Shown here: one piece after another, positions 1-12,743 of the stretch | Position numbering within the stretch: the first letter of the stretch is position 1 | Layout: every line of letters starts with the position of its first letter | Assembly: GCA_949358305.1 (NCBI GenBank) | Contig: OX442315.1 | Location: 23,464,427 to 23,528,426, forward strand | DNA: 64,000 nt | Direction of reading: 5' to 3' | Origin: Strigamia acuminata | Taxonomy: Eukaryota; Arthropoda; Chilopoda; Geophilomorpha; Linotaeniidae | Translations under genes and position numbers: made by a program | The notes under the pieces: model-generated | What the model was told of the DNA's origin: nothing | The model's database searches: none | Seen by the model: only the letters and a program-made list of their open reading frames with translations

Positions 1-115
1 TCACCTTTTTTGGACATGACTAAACAAATTTTTACCTTCACATTTCTTTCAATATAAAATTTTAATTTTATTTTTTCTTTCAATTTTTAAATTTTTTTAA
101 CAATTTCTTTTATAG

Positions 116-923
116 TCAGCGTTGGTAAGAACCAATTACTTAAACACGAACGATTAAAATGGAAATCGGACGTTCCTCTAACTGATGGCCAGTTACGAAG
201 CAAGAGAGATGAGTTTTGGGATACTGCACCTGCATTTGACGGCCGTAAAGAGATTTGGGACGCTCTCAAAGCTGCAGCATACGCCGCCGAGTGTAATGAT
301 TATACTTTAGCTCAGGCCATAATTGACGGAGCTAATATATCATTACCTAGCGGTAAAAAATGCATTTTATTGGCTTTAGATTAGTGCAGTGATTAATTTA
401 TTCCGATATTTGTAGGTACTTTGACCGATTGCTACGATGAACTTGGTAATAGATATCAATTGCCAGTTTATTGTTTGAGCGCTCCTGTTAATATGATTGA
501 AGAAAATGGGGATCACGATGCAATTTCAGATGCTGAGCAATCGGCTTCAGGCGCTGAAGTTTTTATTAAAGTACAATTAACATCATTTTATGCAATTTAT
601 TTTTACGTATTTTTAAAAATTATTTTCAAAGGTTCGCCTGTCTACAACTGGAAAAGATTTGAAATTATCCGTCCGCACTTCAGACACTATGGCGATTGCT
701 AAACGGCGGTTACAGGTGTATGAAAATGTGGACCCAGCGCGACAGAGATGGTTTTTTTCTGGTAAATTGCTCAATGATAAATTAAAAATTGAAGAAGCAA
801 AAATACCTGCAGGTTATGTCGTGCAAGTGAGTCCGAACATCGGTTTTTTGGTGTTTGAAAGTGCTAATTTTGTTTATATATTACTAATAGGTTGTAATCG
901 CGCCCGAAGAGGTTTTAAGCTGA
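116..923 (+). CDS. UBTD: UBTD1/2-like ubiquitin domain protein, 3' part (5' exon off window)
   Basis: Exons 116-352, 416-570, 632-826 and 891-923 join in frame and end at TGA 921-923. The first visible exon encodes the strongly conserved block with [19 protein letters not shown] and the following [11 protein letters not shown], typical of UBTD1/UBTD2. The second carries [20 protein letters not shown], and the third carries a ubiquitin-like fold ([20 protein letters not shown], then a region with [11 protein letters not shown]). UBTD proteins bind E2 ubiquitin-conjugating enzymes. The N-terminal exon, usually a short MGxC start with a myristoylation-type glycine, must lie before position 1. 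The acceptor could be TATAG at 115 or CAG at 119; both keep the downstream frame but imply different phases for the missing exon. Family assignment is firm; UBTD1 versus UBTD2 is not decidable. Confidence 0.93.
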
Positions 924-2209
924 TGTCAATCCAATTTAAACTACTATGCTTTACTTTTTTTATGGATTTAAGGTGAAGTTTTGTTTTTCTCGAGAACAAT
1001 GATCGGTTTTGGTTATTTTATTTATTGTACTTATTGTATTTTTAGAACACTCGCTGCCTTGTAAATAGATTTTAAATAATGAACATGCAATTATTAACAA
1101 GACGAAGTGCGGAAGTTGAATAATACGGTAGCATTACTAATTATAAGAGATTTAAATTGCCTAATGAAAATCAGGGCTGACATACCCATTAACTTTGTTT
1201 TCATTTTACTTAAAACTCATATTTGATATTTGTAATTGTATTGTGTTCTGCCTCAAATGAGTATCTGCATTCATAGCATTTTTCTAAGCACCTACTACTC
1301 AAATTAATTCTGGGGTTTGAATTCTCACACGAACCTTGATCATGAGGTTATAATTTTTTTACCAATACATTGTTTTACGTTTCAATTTGTTTTGCTCAAT
1401 GAGGTTTATATTTTACTTAAAAGAAATGTGATCTAGAATTATTATTATTTTACTTTTAAAATGAAATAATGAAAGATGAAATACGTTTGCATGGATTTTT
1501 GGATTTTGTTGTGTAATAGCGCAAAATGAGAGTTATTGGGGCAAGTATTGTATACATTAAATAGATATTGTAACGCTTTTTTTAAATGTGGTATAAAAAG
1601 TGAAAAGCATCTTCCATGGAAAGAATTTTTGTTAAAAAAAATGTAAATTAAACAATTTTTATGCAGCCTCGTTCTAGTGTGTTTCTTTTTATTTTACACA
1701 AGTTTTTACGAAAATTTATTGCTTCAATTTTAAGGTAAGTGGAGAAAAATAAACTTAAATTGATTGTGCAGTAGTTATTACATATTTTAATAATTAATAA
1801 AGAAAAAAACACCACATGACGAGTTCGGCCAATGGAAGTTTTTATTTCGTCATGTAAAAATTAAGAACATTTATCATTCAAGCATGGTATAATAATACCG
1901 GTAATATTTTTTTTACTAAAATTAGTTAAACTATCGCATTAACTAGTAACAAGCCGGATATTAATTTGTGTCACTAGGCTCCAGCACTAAACAGCAAAGT
2001 TGGCTTTAACCATCTGCAGTACCGTAATCGGCCCGGTCAAGGTTTCGTTTCAAGACACGCATTTTGCTTGCATTTGCATTTGCGGTCGTAGCATACATTC
2101 GTCAAGGTTTGCTCATCCATTTTATTCGTCGTTCATCGTCCTAACAGTAAGATCCGAAGAAAAATAATTCATTCCGTATGTTTTACAATGCTGACAAAAT
2201 TGTTGTAAA
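924..2209. other. Intergenic, UBTD 3' UTR and KCTD9 upstream region
   Basis: No coding sequence seen. Mostly AT-rich. An AATAAA at about 1748-1753 is a possible poly(A) signal, though it is far from the UBTD stop codon. The last 400 bases before 2210 are less AT-rich and probably hold the KCTD9 promoter. Confidence 0.5.
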
Positions 2210-4033
2210 ATGAGGAGAGTAATTTTATTTCGAAATGGAACAGAAATTGACGGAAAAGTAAATATCACTTGCAAATTGTTAACTTCCTTCGAGTAAATAA
2301 ATATTTAAGTAACAAATATTTAATTAACTTTTTTACTTTGTAGGTGTTTCTTGTTACTCACTCTTTAGAAGAACTATTAACTGCTGCCACTATTAAATTC
2401 GGTGTACATATTAAACGATTATTTACTGCTCAAGGAGGAGAAATTGATGACATAAGATTAATTAAGTGAGAATATTTGTCTTAGACAATTATATGACGCC
2501 TTAATAAATTTTTTTTTTGTTATCTGAAAAAAAAAAAGAGATGACGATATTTTATACGCATCAGAAGGAGAACCGTTTATAAAACCAGAAGTCTCACAAA
2601 AATCCCAACGGATTCAGGACGTTGATTTGCTCACGCCATTAGCGGCTCACCACGGTTGGATTTCATTAAATATTGGAGGACGAAAATTCGTTACAACGCG
2701 GTATTAAATGTCGACATATAAATCGAAATATTTTCATTGAACAAATAATTTTTAGGAGTACACTTACAACTAAAGACCCCGGGTCTATGCTTGCACGAAT
2801 GTTTGCTGACGTGAATGACAGTAAAGCTATATATAAATATTTATTAAATTGCAAAACTGAGTTGTTTTTAAATATTCAGGCAATCAATTCTGGTTCAATA
2901 TAACTGACAAACACGGGGCTTACCTTATTGATCGAAATCCTGTATATTTTGAACCAATATTGAACTACCTTCGACATGGTCGCTTAATCCTAAATAGCAA
3001 CATTAACCCTGAAGGTAAAAATTTATTTTTTGTTAAAATAAGTTGATAAATAAAAGACATTTCTTTTGTTTCAGGTGTTCTCGAGGAAGCCAAGTTTTTT
3101 GGTATTGATTCTTTGATACCATTATTAGAAGACATAGTTCAAGTAGAGTTGCTCGATTTATTGCATTATTTACTGTAATATCAGTTGGTTTTTAATGGTT
3201 TTTAGGACAAAAATTCAACTCCCGATTGCTTGCCGCTCAGCAGACGAGATGTAATAAATGCTCTAGTATCCACATCCCATTCTACAGAGCTACGGTTTCA
3301 GGTAACTCATTTTTGTACACAGATGAAACAAAATTCATGACAAATTTTGTCATTTAGGGAGTGAATTTAACTGGTGCAGATTTATCCCGTTTGGATTTAC
3401 GCAACATCAATTTTAAATACGCGAATTTGCAAAAGGCTAAATTAATGAGTGCAAACTTAGCTTTCTGCTGTTTAGAAAGAGCCGATTTATCGCATGCGAA
3501 TTTAGAGGTAAATGACGTAATTGAAAATGTCATTCGTGTTTTGATAAGTTTTTGTTTTTAGGGCGCTAATTTAATGGGCGTTAAAATGCTGTGTGCAAAT
3601 TTAGAATTATCAAACATGCTGTCGTGTAATTTTGAGGATCCTGCCGGAAGTAGAGCAAATATGGAAGGTTTGTCGATGCGATTGCGAATTATACATAAAA
3701 ATGATTGTTATTTATGTCGTAGGGGTGAATTTAAAGGGCGCAAATTTGGAGGGAAGTCAAATGGCGGCTGTAAATCTACGTGTGGCAACATTGAAGAATG
3801 CAAATCTTCAAAATTGCGACTTACGCGGGGCTGTCTTGGCTGGTGCAGATTTAGAAGTGAGTTTAACTCTGCAATTTTTTGTGTTGGATTTTTTTTTGAA
3901 TTTATTTCTTCTCTAGAATTGCGATCTGTCAGGGTCAGATCTCCACGAGGCAAACTTACGCGGTGCCAATTTAAAAGACGCTGCCTTTGAATTGATGCTT
4001 ACACCATTGCATATGTCACAAACTATTCGATAA
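2210..4033 (+). CDS. KCTD9: KCTD9: BTB plus pentapeptide-repeat Cullin-3 adaptor
   Basis: Eleven exons (2210-2257, 2344-2465, 2539-2700, 2756-2820, 2880-3014, 3075-3142, 3206-3301, 3358-3507, 3562-3667, 3723-3856, 3917-4033) sum to 1,203 nt, 400 aa. The start [10 protein letters not shown] matches the family's N-terminal KHA-like region. A BTB/T1 domain follows (LNIGGRKF, then [12 protein letters not shown] in exon 5, and [12 protein letters not shown]). From exon 8 on there is a long run of A(N/D)LxxA pentapeptide repeats ([47 protein letters not shown]), which fold as a right-handed quadrilateral beta-helix. The end [12 protein letters not shown] is also the family's end. KCTD9 is a substrate adaptor for CUL3 E3 ligases. 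Length is close to the vertebrate protein. Confidence 0.96.
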
Positions 4034-4183
4034 TGTGTCAGGTACAATAAAATTACTTTTAATATCTTTTTTTGCAAATCACACACATTTTTATTTAAAC
4101 TTGAGTTACATCCAATTGTTTTTTTTTTGCTTTTTCTTGTTTTTTTTAATACTATGATGATTCAAATTTTAAATTTTAATTTA

Positions 4184-5379
4184 TCAACTTAAAATAAGGT
4201 CTACTGCTTTAGCCAAATTGTCCACAATGACATCTGGTTTTACTAGAGGATGGTTTTCATCACTTGGCCTGAAATTAATCAAAAAAAAAGAAAAGATATT
4301 ACTATAAAAGTACTTTTCGACTCGTTTCTGGATTTCGATACCGGTATTTCCCTGTCCGAACTAACATTCCCTTAATACCAGCATTCTGAGCTCCACCAAT
4401 ATCGTGAACAATGTCATCGCCTACCATAACTGCCTGTATAACAAACAAAAAATAAATGTTTAATATTTGCTTTATTATTAATTGTACATGTTTTACTTCA
4501 CTAGGCAATACGTGCATGTCATTTAAAGCAGTCATGAAATAGTCTTTAGATGGCTTCCCCACGACTTCCGCTTTAATGTCGCATGAATACTGTTAATAGA
4601 AATTCATTATAAACAGGTGAAACGTGAAAAATAAAGAGATATAATTACTTCCAGCCCAGCGACGTACGCCCCTAAATCAAGTTGGAAATGGTCACCCTGT
4701 TTGTAATACTTCCTGTTAAGAGAAAGATCGGATGTAGATTAAGGTGGTTGACACAGACAATAGTTATTTAATCTCACCCTTTTCCCATTGAGATTAAGAT
4801 TGGAGTATCCAAACCCATCAAGGTTTGAAATGCTTTATTGACATTATCGTAAGTGAAATGATCCTCTGCATCTCCAACAACAACACAGTTTGGAGATGAA
4901 GTATCAACGTTTTCAAACTCGGACAAAACACCTTGAAAAACATTATTCTTAGATGCGATTAATCAAATTAGGCGATCGGTCATTACCTGGGTGAACTAAT
5001 AAATATGGGGAGAGTCTTCTCTCCTTTAAGAGTTTGGAAACTGCAGGCGCGGGTGCAAAAACATCATCGACGTTAACGGAATATCCATGCCTGCCTAATT
5101 TCTGGATTAGTTTTTCCCGAGTTGATTGGGTTTCGTTTGTCACGAGTCTGACGGAAATGTTGGCCGCCTTTAACCTTCAAAAAACGAGATAACCACATGT
5201 AAATCTTTGATAAACATACTGCTTCACTTTCACATCCAAAGCATATTTAGTTTTTACCGTTCAACGGCTTCTACCGAGCCTTCAATAACGATCCCTCCTC
5301 CAGAGCCGCCACTGTTGTAAAGAACGCCAGTAATATCGAGAAGTACTCCACGAACAGGGTTGCCTAGCCACGGTGACAT
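4184..5379 (-). CDS. LHPP: LHPP: phospholysine phosphohistidine inorganic pyrophosphate phosphatase
   Basis: Seven exons on the minus strand (5379-5258, 5174-4987, 4931-4778, 4712-4649, 4589-4497, 4433-4342, 4268-4184) sum to 798 nt, 265 aa. It is a HAD-superfamily phosphatase. Motif I is [11 protein letters not shown] near residue 15, with the nucleophile Asp and the second acid position replaced by Thr/Ser as in LHPP. Motif II is VTNET, the conserved Lys region is KAEVVGKPS, and motif III is [14 protein letters not shown]. The start [16 protein letters not shown] and the glycine-rich stretch after motif I separate it from the related HDHD2. LHPP dephosphorylates pyrophosphate and phospho-His/Lys in the cytosol. 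It diverges from the kinesin gene across about 450 bp. Confidence 0.95.
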
Positions 5380-5829
5380 TTTAGCGATACAGTATAGTTA
5401 GTGATTACCGCCTCATCGTATGGCCGCAAATTTTCTCTTTATTTCGGCATGCGCGTGCGCGGTGAAGTTCTGCTCCGGCGATTAGTACTTTTTGTAGGGG
5501 AGAAAAAAAGCGCCGTGCCAGCGAGCTGCAACGAAACGATAAAATTGTTATTTATTATTGTTTTATAGAAAGAAATAAAAATTAATTTTGTAGTTTTAGC
5601 TTATGTTTTTTTCAGTTGGAATTAAGTGATGAAAGGTTTTTGTTTGTCATGTTATGCAAATTTTAGCCTCATTTTCAATGCTTGCTTTTGATTGGTTGCT
5701 TTTTGTCACAACAGAATTCAAAATCACATCAAAGGCGTTGCACCGAGTGTTTCGTTGCCGTTGGGAGGATGAAAATTGGTGCTTTTTCAAACTGCCTTTC
5801 GTCATCAAACATCGAATTCCGTTTTTAAA
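5380..5829. promoter_or_regulatory. Divergent promoter interval LHPP / kinesin-6
   Basis: This 450-bp space separates the ATG of LHPP (minus) from the ATG of the kinesin gene (plus), so both promoters must sit here. About 5430-5530 is richer in G+C (GCATGCGCGTGCGCGG), the kind of sequence seen at housekeeping bidirectional promoters. No TATA box is convincing. Confidence 0.5.
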
Positions 5830-8800
5830 ATGGCTGATTCAACTTTGAAAGATTCGGGGCCGACAACGTGTGTGAACCTGATGGCTTTGTATTCGCCCGC
5901 TGTAACAACAAGCAGCAAAGCGTCGCCAATGGATGTGTTTCTACGGGTCCGCTGCCTCACGAAGGAAGAAACCAAGAAAAACAAAAAAGTAATAATCATC
6001 ATAATGAAATTTTAACAATAATAGGATTATGTTTTAAATGTTTTTTAAATTTAATAATTTGGCAGGATTGTATCGATATAACGAACGATAATCGAATTAT
6101 TGTCCATTTGCCTAAAGATTCTGCCGCATGTAAAAATGTGCAAAACGGCGGAAATGTGAAGCATCAGTTTACTTTTTCTAAGATATTTGGTCCAGATGTC
6201 GACCAATTCAATTTCTACACATCTACAGTGCACAACACCGTACAGAGGTTTTTATGGGGCGAAAATTGCCTTATATTCGCGTACGGCGCTACAAATTCTG
6301 GGAAAACCCACACCGTTCAAGGTGTGATTTGTTTATTTTTCCGATTTAAATCTAAAAACAACGATTGTAAATGTTTAAAAAATGTCTTTTGAATGACAGG
6401 AATTGGATCAAATCCCGGAATTCTTCCGCGGGCACTTGACGTGATATTTAATAGCATCGGCAGTCATCTGATGGATCCGGTTATTGTAAAACCAAATTTA
6501 TTTGATAACATTGTGAAGTTATCAGCTGAAGCACAAAGGCAAGAGCGGATGAAGAAAGAACACTTGTTGTGTTGGGGTTCTGAACTTGTAAGTTGTTCAA
6601 TGAAAGAATAAAGATAAGTTACTCAAGTTTTTTTTATTTTAGGACTCGGATACAGGTTCTGAATCTCGACTGGTTTCGTCCTTATCGTCAGACGAAAGCG
6701 GTGGATCATATCGCAGTTACGAAAATTTGGCAAATCTTAAAGGTTTGAGGTTATTCTTGACTAATTATTTACTCACTCTATTAAATTTCCGTCATTTTCA
6801 GACTCGTTATCTCGAATTGACGGTCGAGTTTACGAAGATTCTAACGTTCCAATACCGGATATTGATAGCTTTGCATACTCCATTTGGATTTCGTATGCTG
6901 AAATTTATAACGAATTTGTTTACGATTTATTTCAACCGCTCACCCAAACTCGAAGCAAGAAGAGAGTTTGTTTGAAACTTTCCGAAGACAAAAGTGGAAA
7001 TGTTTTTGTTAAAGGTTAACAATTTATCAATTTTACTTTCTTTATTTTCATTTTTATTTTATTAACAGGTTTACAAAGAATTAATGTCTCAAGTGCCAAT
7101 GAAGCGATGAAATTGATGATAGTTGGTACGAAAAACTTGAGATTTGCAGCTACGAAATTGAATCAGAATTCCAGTCGGAGTCATTGTATTTTTTCCGTGG
7201 AAATTATTCGCGTACCGGCTAATGATAACCCAAGAGTTGCTACGATTTCGAGGTAAATGAATACGGTAAAAGCATGTTTTAATCGCAGCTTTAATTGCTT
7301 TCTGTGCAGATTATCTTTTTGCGACTTAGCTGGCTCGGAACGTTACAGCAAAACTAAAAACACTGGCGATAGACTGAAAGAAGCTTGCAATATCAACACC
7401 TCGTTGTTAGTGTTGGGTCGTTGTATTAGTAACCTTCGCTCGAATCAGCAGATGAATAGGCGAGTAGGCTTATTTTTACACAAATCATTAATTTTTATTT
7501 TATTTTTTAAATTTATTTATTAATTTATTAGAGAAAACCTGAAGTTGATCCCTTTCCGAGAAAGCAAACTAACTCGGCTTTTTCAGAACTTCTTTATAAA
7601 TCGAACAGCTGTTAGTATGATCGTTAATGTCAGTCCAGACTCTGGAATGTGCGATGAGAGCCTGCACGTATTAAAATTTTCAGCTCTTGCTGAGAAGGTA
7701 ATATTTGGAGCAATTTGAAGTAGCAATCAATCAATTTTGATTTATTTTTATTTTGATTTAGGTTTTTATTGTGCCTCAACATGAAGTCAAACCGAAGCGC
7801 ACGAAGGCATCTATTCTGATGGAAAATTTGTCAAGTCGCACCTCAGTGCCTTGGATGAACTCGGATGAAGATGATGGAAGTGATTACGAGACAGAAAAAG
7901 AAGTTAGTGATTTTATTTTTATTGCAGATGCAAATTAGCATTAGATTTCCTAATGATGCGATTACATCCTTGCTCTATGAAAGTGGTGTAATATCCGCTT
8001 AATGCTGAAAAACTTTAGCCATTTTAATTACTGAAGGAAATTGTTGAGAAAACACAATTATACAGGTGTTGTTTAAATGATTTAATAACTACAATTACTT
8101 GGTTTTTTTATAGGAATTGTTCGAATACATAGAACAATTGCAAGCTGAAATTAAGAAAATAAAACACGAGAAAGAGATTCAAGAAAGCAGGATTCGTAAA
8201 GAAATTGCGGATGAAGCTGCTGCGGCTGTGCTTAATGTTGAGAAATTTTATTCGTAAGTGAATTGCTTTGAATGAAATATATTGTTTATAAATACAAGTT
8301 ATTTCTTTTCAGTGAAAAAATACGAGAAGAAAAAGAAATTGCGGAACAGTATGCGGAAAAACGAATCGCGCTTTGCATTCAACAAACTGAAGCAGCTCAT
8401 AAAAGGCAAAAAGATGATGATTCCGATGACGATGACTATGATAAAGAAATAGAAGAAAAGAACAAAGTTATTAAAGTAAGTATATCGCGTATGAATTTTG
8501 TTTTTAATTTATTTACTTAAACTTTTAAACGTTTAGGATCTTGAAGTGCAAACCAGAGATATGAAAAGTGAAATCGACATGCTTAGAGATGAAATCAAAG
8601 TGTTGCGACAGTCCAATAAAAGATTATCCACTTCTCAGGCTAACTATCTGCGCAAATCGTCGGTGCAAATGTTTCAAAATTCCTACAGCGACTACCAGAA
8701 AAAGGTATCGCGTCTAATTGGATTATAATGCTTGCTTGCAAATTTTATTACTAAAACTATGTAGTACTTTAAAAGGAAAGGTTTAAAGTAGTATTCTGCA

Positions 8801-9839
8801 AGCTAGCATGCCAAAATAGTTCTATAAACTTCTACTTTTTAATTGCAGTCATCCGTTGATGTCAGCTGGGCCAGTGTATCTTCTGACGAGCTCAACTCGT
8901 CTGTGTTGCAATTGGTAAGAGCGTATCGATTCAACCATCTAATAAATTTTAATAAATTTTTATTTTCAGCAATCGAACTACGAACATGCTAGTAAAAATT
9001 TAGCCGAGAATTGTGCGAAACTGTTAGAAGCAAATGATGAAATATCGCGCTTAAATGAGTTGATTAATGTGTATGAACATAGATTGGCCAACCAGGTAAA
9101 ACACATATATATAAAATTCTTTACTTTTTATCCCGTTTTGTTATTAAATTTAATTTTTTTATTTAGGCGGATAAAAAGAAGAAATTAACAATGGACAATG
9201 TTTTGTTGAAGAAGGAATTGTTAAATAAAGGTTCATTATTCGCTAGTATTGTAATAGTTAATTTATAATATTTTTTTTTTAAATTAGATTTTCAGAAGAT
9301 GAAAATAGATTGGAAAGCTGATATTAAAGAGGAAAAGGAAAATACCGAAACTGAAGATGTTGTACGTTAAGTCACATCTTCGTTTTTTAATTTAATTAAG
9401 TGTCGCTTATTCTTATTCAGACTATCAAGGCCTCCGCCTTGATTACTCCACAGCTTCCAAGGAGTGCTAGACGAACACCTAAGGTACGTTACGCAAAAAA
9501 ATACGTTTAAGCTGATTAATGTTACAATTTATTATTTTTATTATATTACAGAATGTGGCAAATATTGACAACTTTGGATCGGATGGTAGAGTGAAACAGC
9601 AGAAAAAATAAATTTACTCGGCTTAATTTAATTTCTTTCTATAGTTACACCTTGCACTCCAGATACTGTTAAGAAGTTGTTTAAACCATCGGCCGATATT
9701 CTTCTAACATCTCCAATAGAAGATAAAGTAAATCAATTTGTAGGATTTTAAATTGATGATAGTTATAAATTATGCTTTTTAGGTCGAAAGCGAGAGTAAC
9801 ATCCATTCAAGAGTCCTCGAACAAATTCAGTTGGAATAG
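5830..9839 (+). CDS. KIF20A: Kinesin-6 (KIF20A/MKLP2-like) mitotic motor
   Basis: Twenty exons (5830-5988, 6066-6321, 6400-6587, 6643-6742, 6802-7014, 7069-7252, 7310-7459, 7532-7697, 7762-7902, 8114-8253, 8313-8475, 8537-8704, 8849-8914, 8970-9095, 9167-9230, 9288-9361, 9421-9483, 9552-9585, 9645-9727, 9783-9839) sum to 2,595 nt, 864 aa. The motor has a Walker A loop (GATNSGKT, 6285-6308), switch I (NQNSSRSH) and switch II (DLAGSE). A long acidic/Ser-rich insert between Walker A and the YAEIYNE strand is the kinesin-6 hallmark. The motor is followed by an acidic linker, a coiled coil in exons 10-16, and a tail with several Thr-Pro sites ([12 protein letters not shown]), candidate Cdk sites. 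This family carries the chromosomal passenger complex to the spindle midzone. Intron 7460-7531 starts with GC, not GT. KIF20B is the alternative. Confidence 0.92.
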
Positions 9840-9965
9840 TTTGATTGTTTTTCTTTTTTTTTCAGGTTTGTTTTAAAATGAAAAGTTTTGTAAATGTGGC
9901 ATAACCAAGTAAAATTAACTTTGAACAAATGTTAGTGTGTAAAAAATTAATTTTAAACAAACGTG

Positions 9966-12443
9966 TTATTGTGTGAAAGTTAAGTTCATTGGCTCAGTGA
10001 GCGAGCTGTCATTTTTGGACCGATATCTTGTTTGTGTTGACTCATTCTGAAAGTTATTATAAAAAAAATAAATGGTTTAATCAATAAAACAGTTTAATCA
10101 ATCATTTTCTTACCATATCACTATCTGCCTGCGATCGTAGTTGCGCTATTTGACGAATTATAGATTTTCCTTCTTCTCTAGTCTTAAGTGAATAAAAAAA
10201 AAAGTTATTTTATTTTATTTTATTAGATTTTTTGAATGGCTTTACCTCATTATATTCGGTACATTTCTGAGCATTATTATATGCTCCGTCGTAGTCCTTG
10301 AGCTTTAAACAATGATTCGCTAAAAATTTATAAGCGTGACATATTTCGTCGCGATCTACATTCTATAACAGAAATTTAACGTAATTTTTTTTTGCTTTGG
10401 AATCGTGTAATTAAATTAAGCCTACTTGAAGTCCTGGTTCATCTACTTCTCGAATGTAATTATTATATGCCGACGCTGCCTGATGATCTTCACCTAGTTT
10501 TGCGTACAACCTAAAATACTACATGAATATTGCATTCTATTTATTACAACGATTGTATGTTACTTCGCTAATTTAATTAAAGCCATTCCTTCGATATCGC
10601 CAACAGAATGCGCTTTCCAGAAACATTTTTTTGCTTCTTGTAAACGATCTAGTTTTTCGTACGACTCGCCTAATGCCACCAACATTCTCGAATCATTTGG
10701 TCTACAATAACACCAAAAAATGGAATAATTTTACTTTAATTTGTTTATCTATTGTTTTCAAACCACTTACCGCAATTGCTGAGCTTGCCGATAATAATAC
10801 GAACAATAATAATTCATCTTCAATATTTCGTAAGTTTGGCCTAACCCGTACCAAGCGCGATAATCACGCCGGTTAACTTCTGAAAGTAGAATAATTTGAA
10901 CTAGTAAATCGGACTTAGAAGAAACGGTGATTGTTTCAAACCTATTGCCTGCCTATACGATTGGATAGCAGCAGCTGTGTTTTTCATTTCCATATACTCA
11001 TGACCCATCAGAGTCCAAGCAGCTAAATAATGAGGATTTAATTTAAGAGCTCTTTGAAAATAAAGAACAGCTTTTTCATGTTGCGACCGTAAACTATAGT
11101 AGTTACCTAAAAGTAGAAGTAATACTTAGCTATAATACGGAACAACACGATGTTTTATCGCTTTCTTACCAACTACGCAACAAGTTTCAACACGATATTT
11201 ATCTATATCGCAAGCACGATGAGCCAAAAAACTCAATTCAACGCGAAGTTCCTGCAGATATGAATATGAAGCTTGTAATAAAACATCGCAAATTAATCGC
11301 ATTTGATAATTACTTTGACATATAACAAGTTTGAATAGGTATCCATATTATCTAAGCGAAACGGATCCACTTTTTGCAGTTTTCGGAATATGTTCACTGC
11401 TTGATCAACATCTGTAGTAACATTAAAATATTATTTTAAAAATATTTTAAATTACCGATATATTTAAAATGCATACCACGCATGTTGTGATAGGCAATCG
11501 CAATTTGTGCCATAATATAAGTACTTTCACCCAAACCAGCTTCGGTTAATGCATTATAAATGACAAGTGCATCTTCATTCAGTTGTAATTCCAAGTATGT
11601 ATGAGCAAGAAAAAATTGTTTCATCCAATTGTCCGGTAGAAGTAACGACGTTAACTACAAAATGAAATAGAAATGTCACATAAAAATGAAGAATATAAAA
11701 AAAATCGATAGTTACCATGTCTTTGTCGACGACCAAAGTGGCTAATTCCAACCAAGTACCCCAATGCAGGGGTTCACTGTGAATCGCTTCCGTTAGTATA
11801 ATCACTGCTTCGGATATAAGATCGAGCTTTTTCAAGACTACACCGTACAAATACAATCCAAATCCGTCCAAGGCCAACTTTGAATGCTGTTGTTGCATTT
11901 CCGACCTCAAACGTCGGAGTTGTAAGTTTGTGCACACTTCACCCGGAGCTGAAAAAATCAATGGATAAAATAACGTTTTGAATTTGATTTGTAGTTATAT
12001 ATCTATTCGTACTCATTGTGTCAGAAATATCGTCGTTTTTCTGTTTTTCGCCGGCTAAATACAGCGAATATAAATGCAAAAATTTTGCTTTTGGGCTCGT
12101 GCACTTTGCGGTGAAGTCCGCCGCTCTTTCATACTCTTTCAATTCGAAATAACTTTTCGCCAAAACGTAGTCGTCAAAATCTTGCAAAAAACCTTCATCC
12201 TCTTCATCCAAAGATGAGACCACTTGCTTTATGTTGATTTTTACATTTTTAAGTGCATGTGACAATTCGGCAGCCCTGAAATATACGTAAAATAAGAGCG
12301 TAACCTACACTTATTTAAAAACACAAACTTAAATATGTTTACCATTTCGCACTGTGAATTAGTCCTCTGTCTGAGCATTCTTTATTTGCTTTTATAACAT
12401 CGGCTTTCATACGAGGAAAATCGTAGCTTGAAATAAGCGCCAT
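9966..12443 (-). CDS. CDC23: CDC23 / APC8: TPR subunit of the anaphase-promoting complex
   Basis: Thirteen minus-strand exons (12443-12343, 12275-12013, 11948-11716, 11654-11477, 11411-11314, 11251-11170, 11106-10942, 10879-10771, 10701-10564, 10510-10426, 10362-10246, 10182-10114, 10046-9966) sum to 1,719 nt, 572 aa. The N terminus has the family's [20 protein letters not shown] block. The body is a tetratricopeptide superhelix: [79 protein letters not shown]. It ends in a short tail with [12 protein letters not shown]8 is a scaffold TPR dimer in the APC/C ubiquitin ligase. The start was set at 12443. An upstream in-frame Met at 12521 would add 26 residues that do not resemble the family. 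It converges on the kinesin gene; their stop codons are about 127 bp apart. Confidence 0.95.
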
Positions 12444-12743
12444 TTTGCTTAGAGTGAGATCGGTTCGATTTTTGCATCTATGAATTAAACGTAAGAAATA
12501 TGGTATTTCCAAAGTTTTCAAATTTATATCAGTAAAAATATCCTCAATTGTGACTATTTCAATCTTAACAATGTAAAATTGTCCGCAATTTAATTCAAAA
12601 TTTGTTTAGTTTAATTTAAACAAAAAATAATAATACGGATTCGTTTATCAATCAGGTTTTAGAAATCACACCAGCAGTATGGTCGACTGGTCCACAGATT
12701 AAACTTTCTATTTGAAAGGCAGTAAAGTTAAAGATTTACGAAA
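12444..12743. promoter_or_regulatory. Divergent promoter interval CDC23 / CCDC142
   Basis: Exactly 300 bp separate the two start codons, so both promoters must lie here. The interval is AT-rich with no clear TATA box. Confidence 0.45.

Noticed and set aside
4184-5379. HDHD2 as the identity of this HAD phosphatase
   Set aside because: The N-terminal [16 protein letters not shown] and the glycine-rich loop after motif I fit LHPP better.
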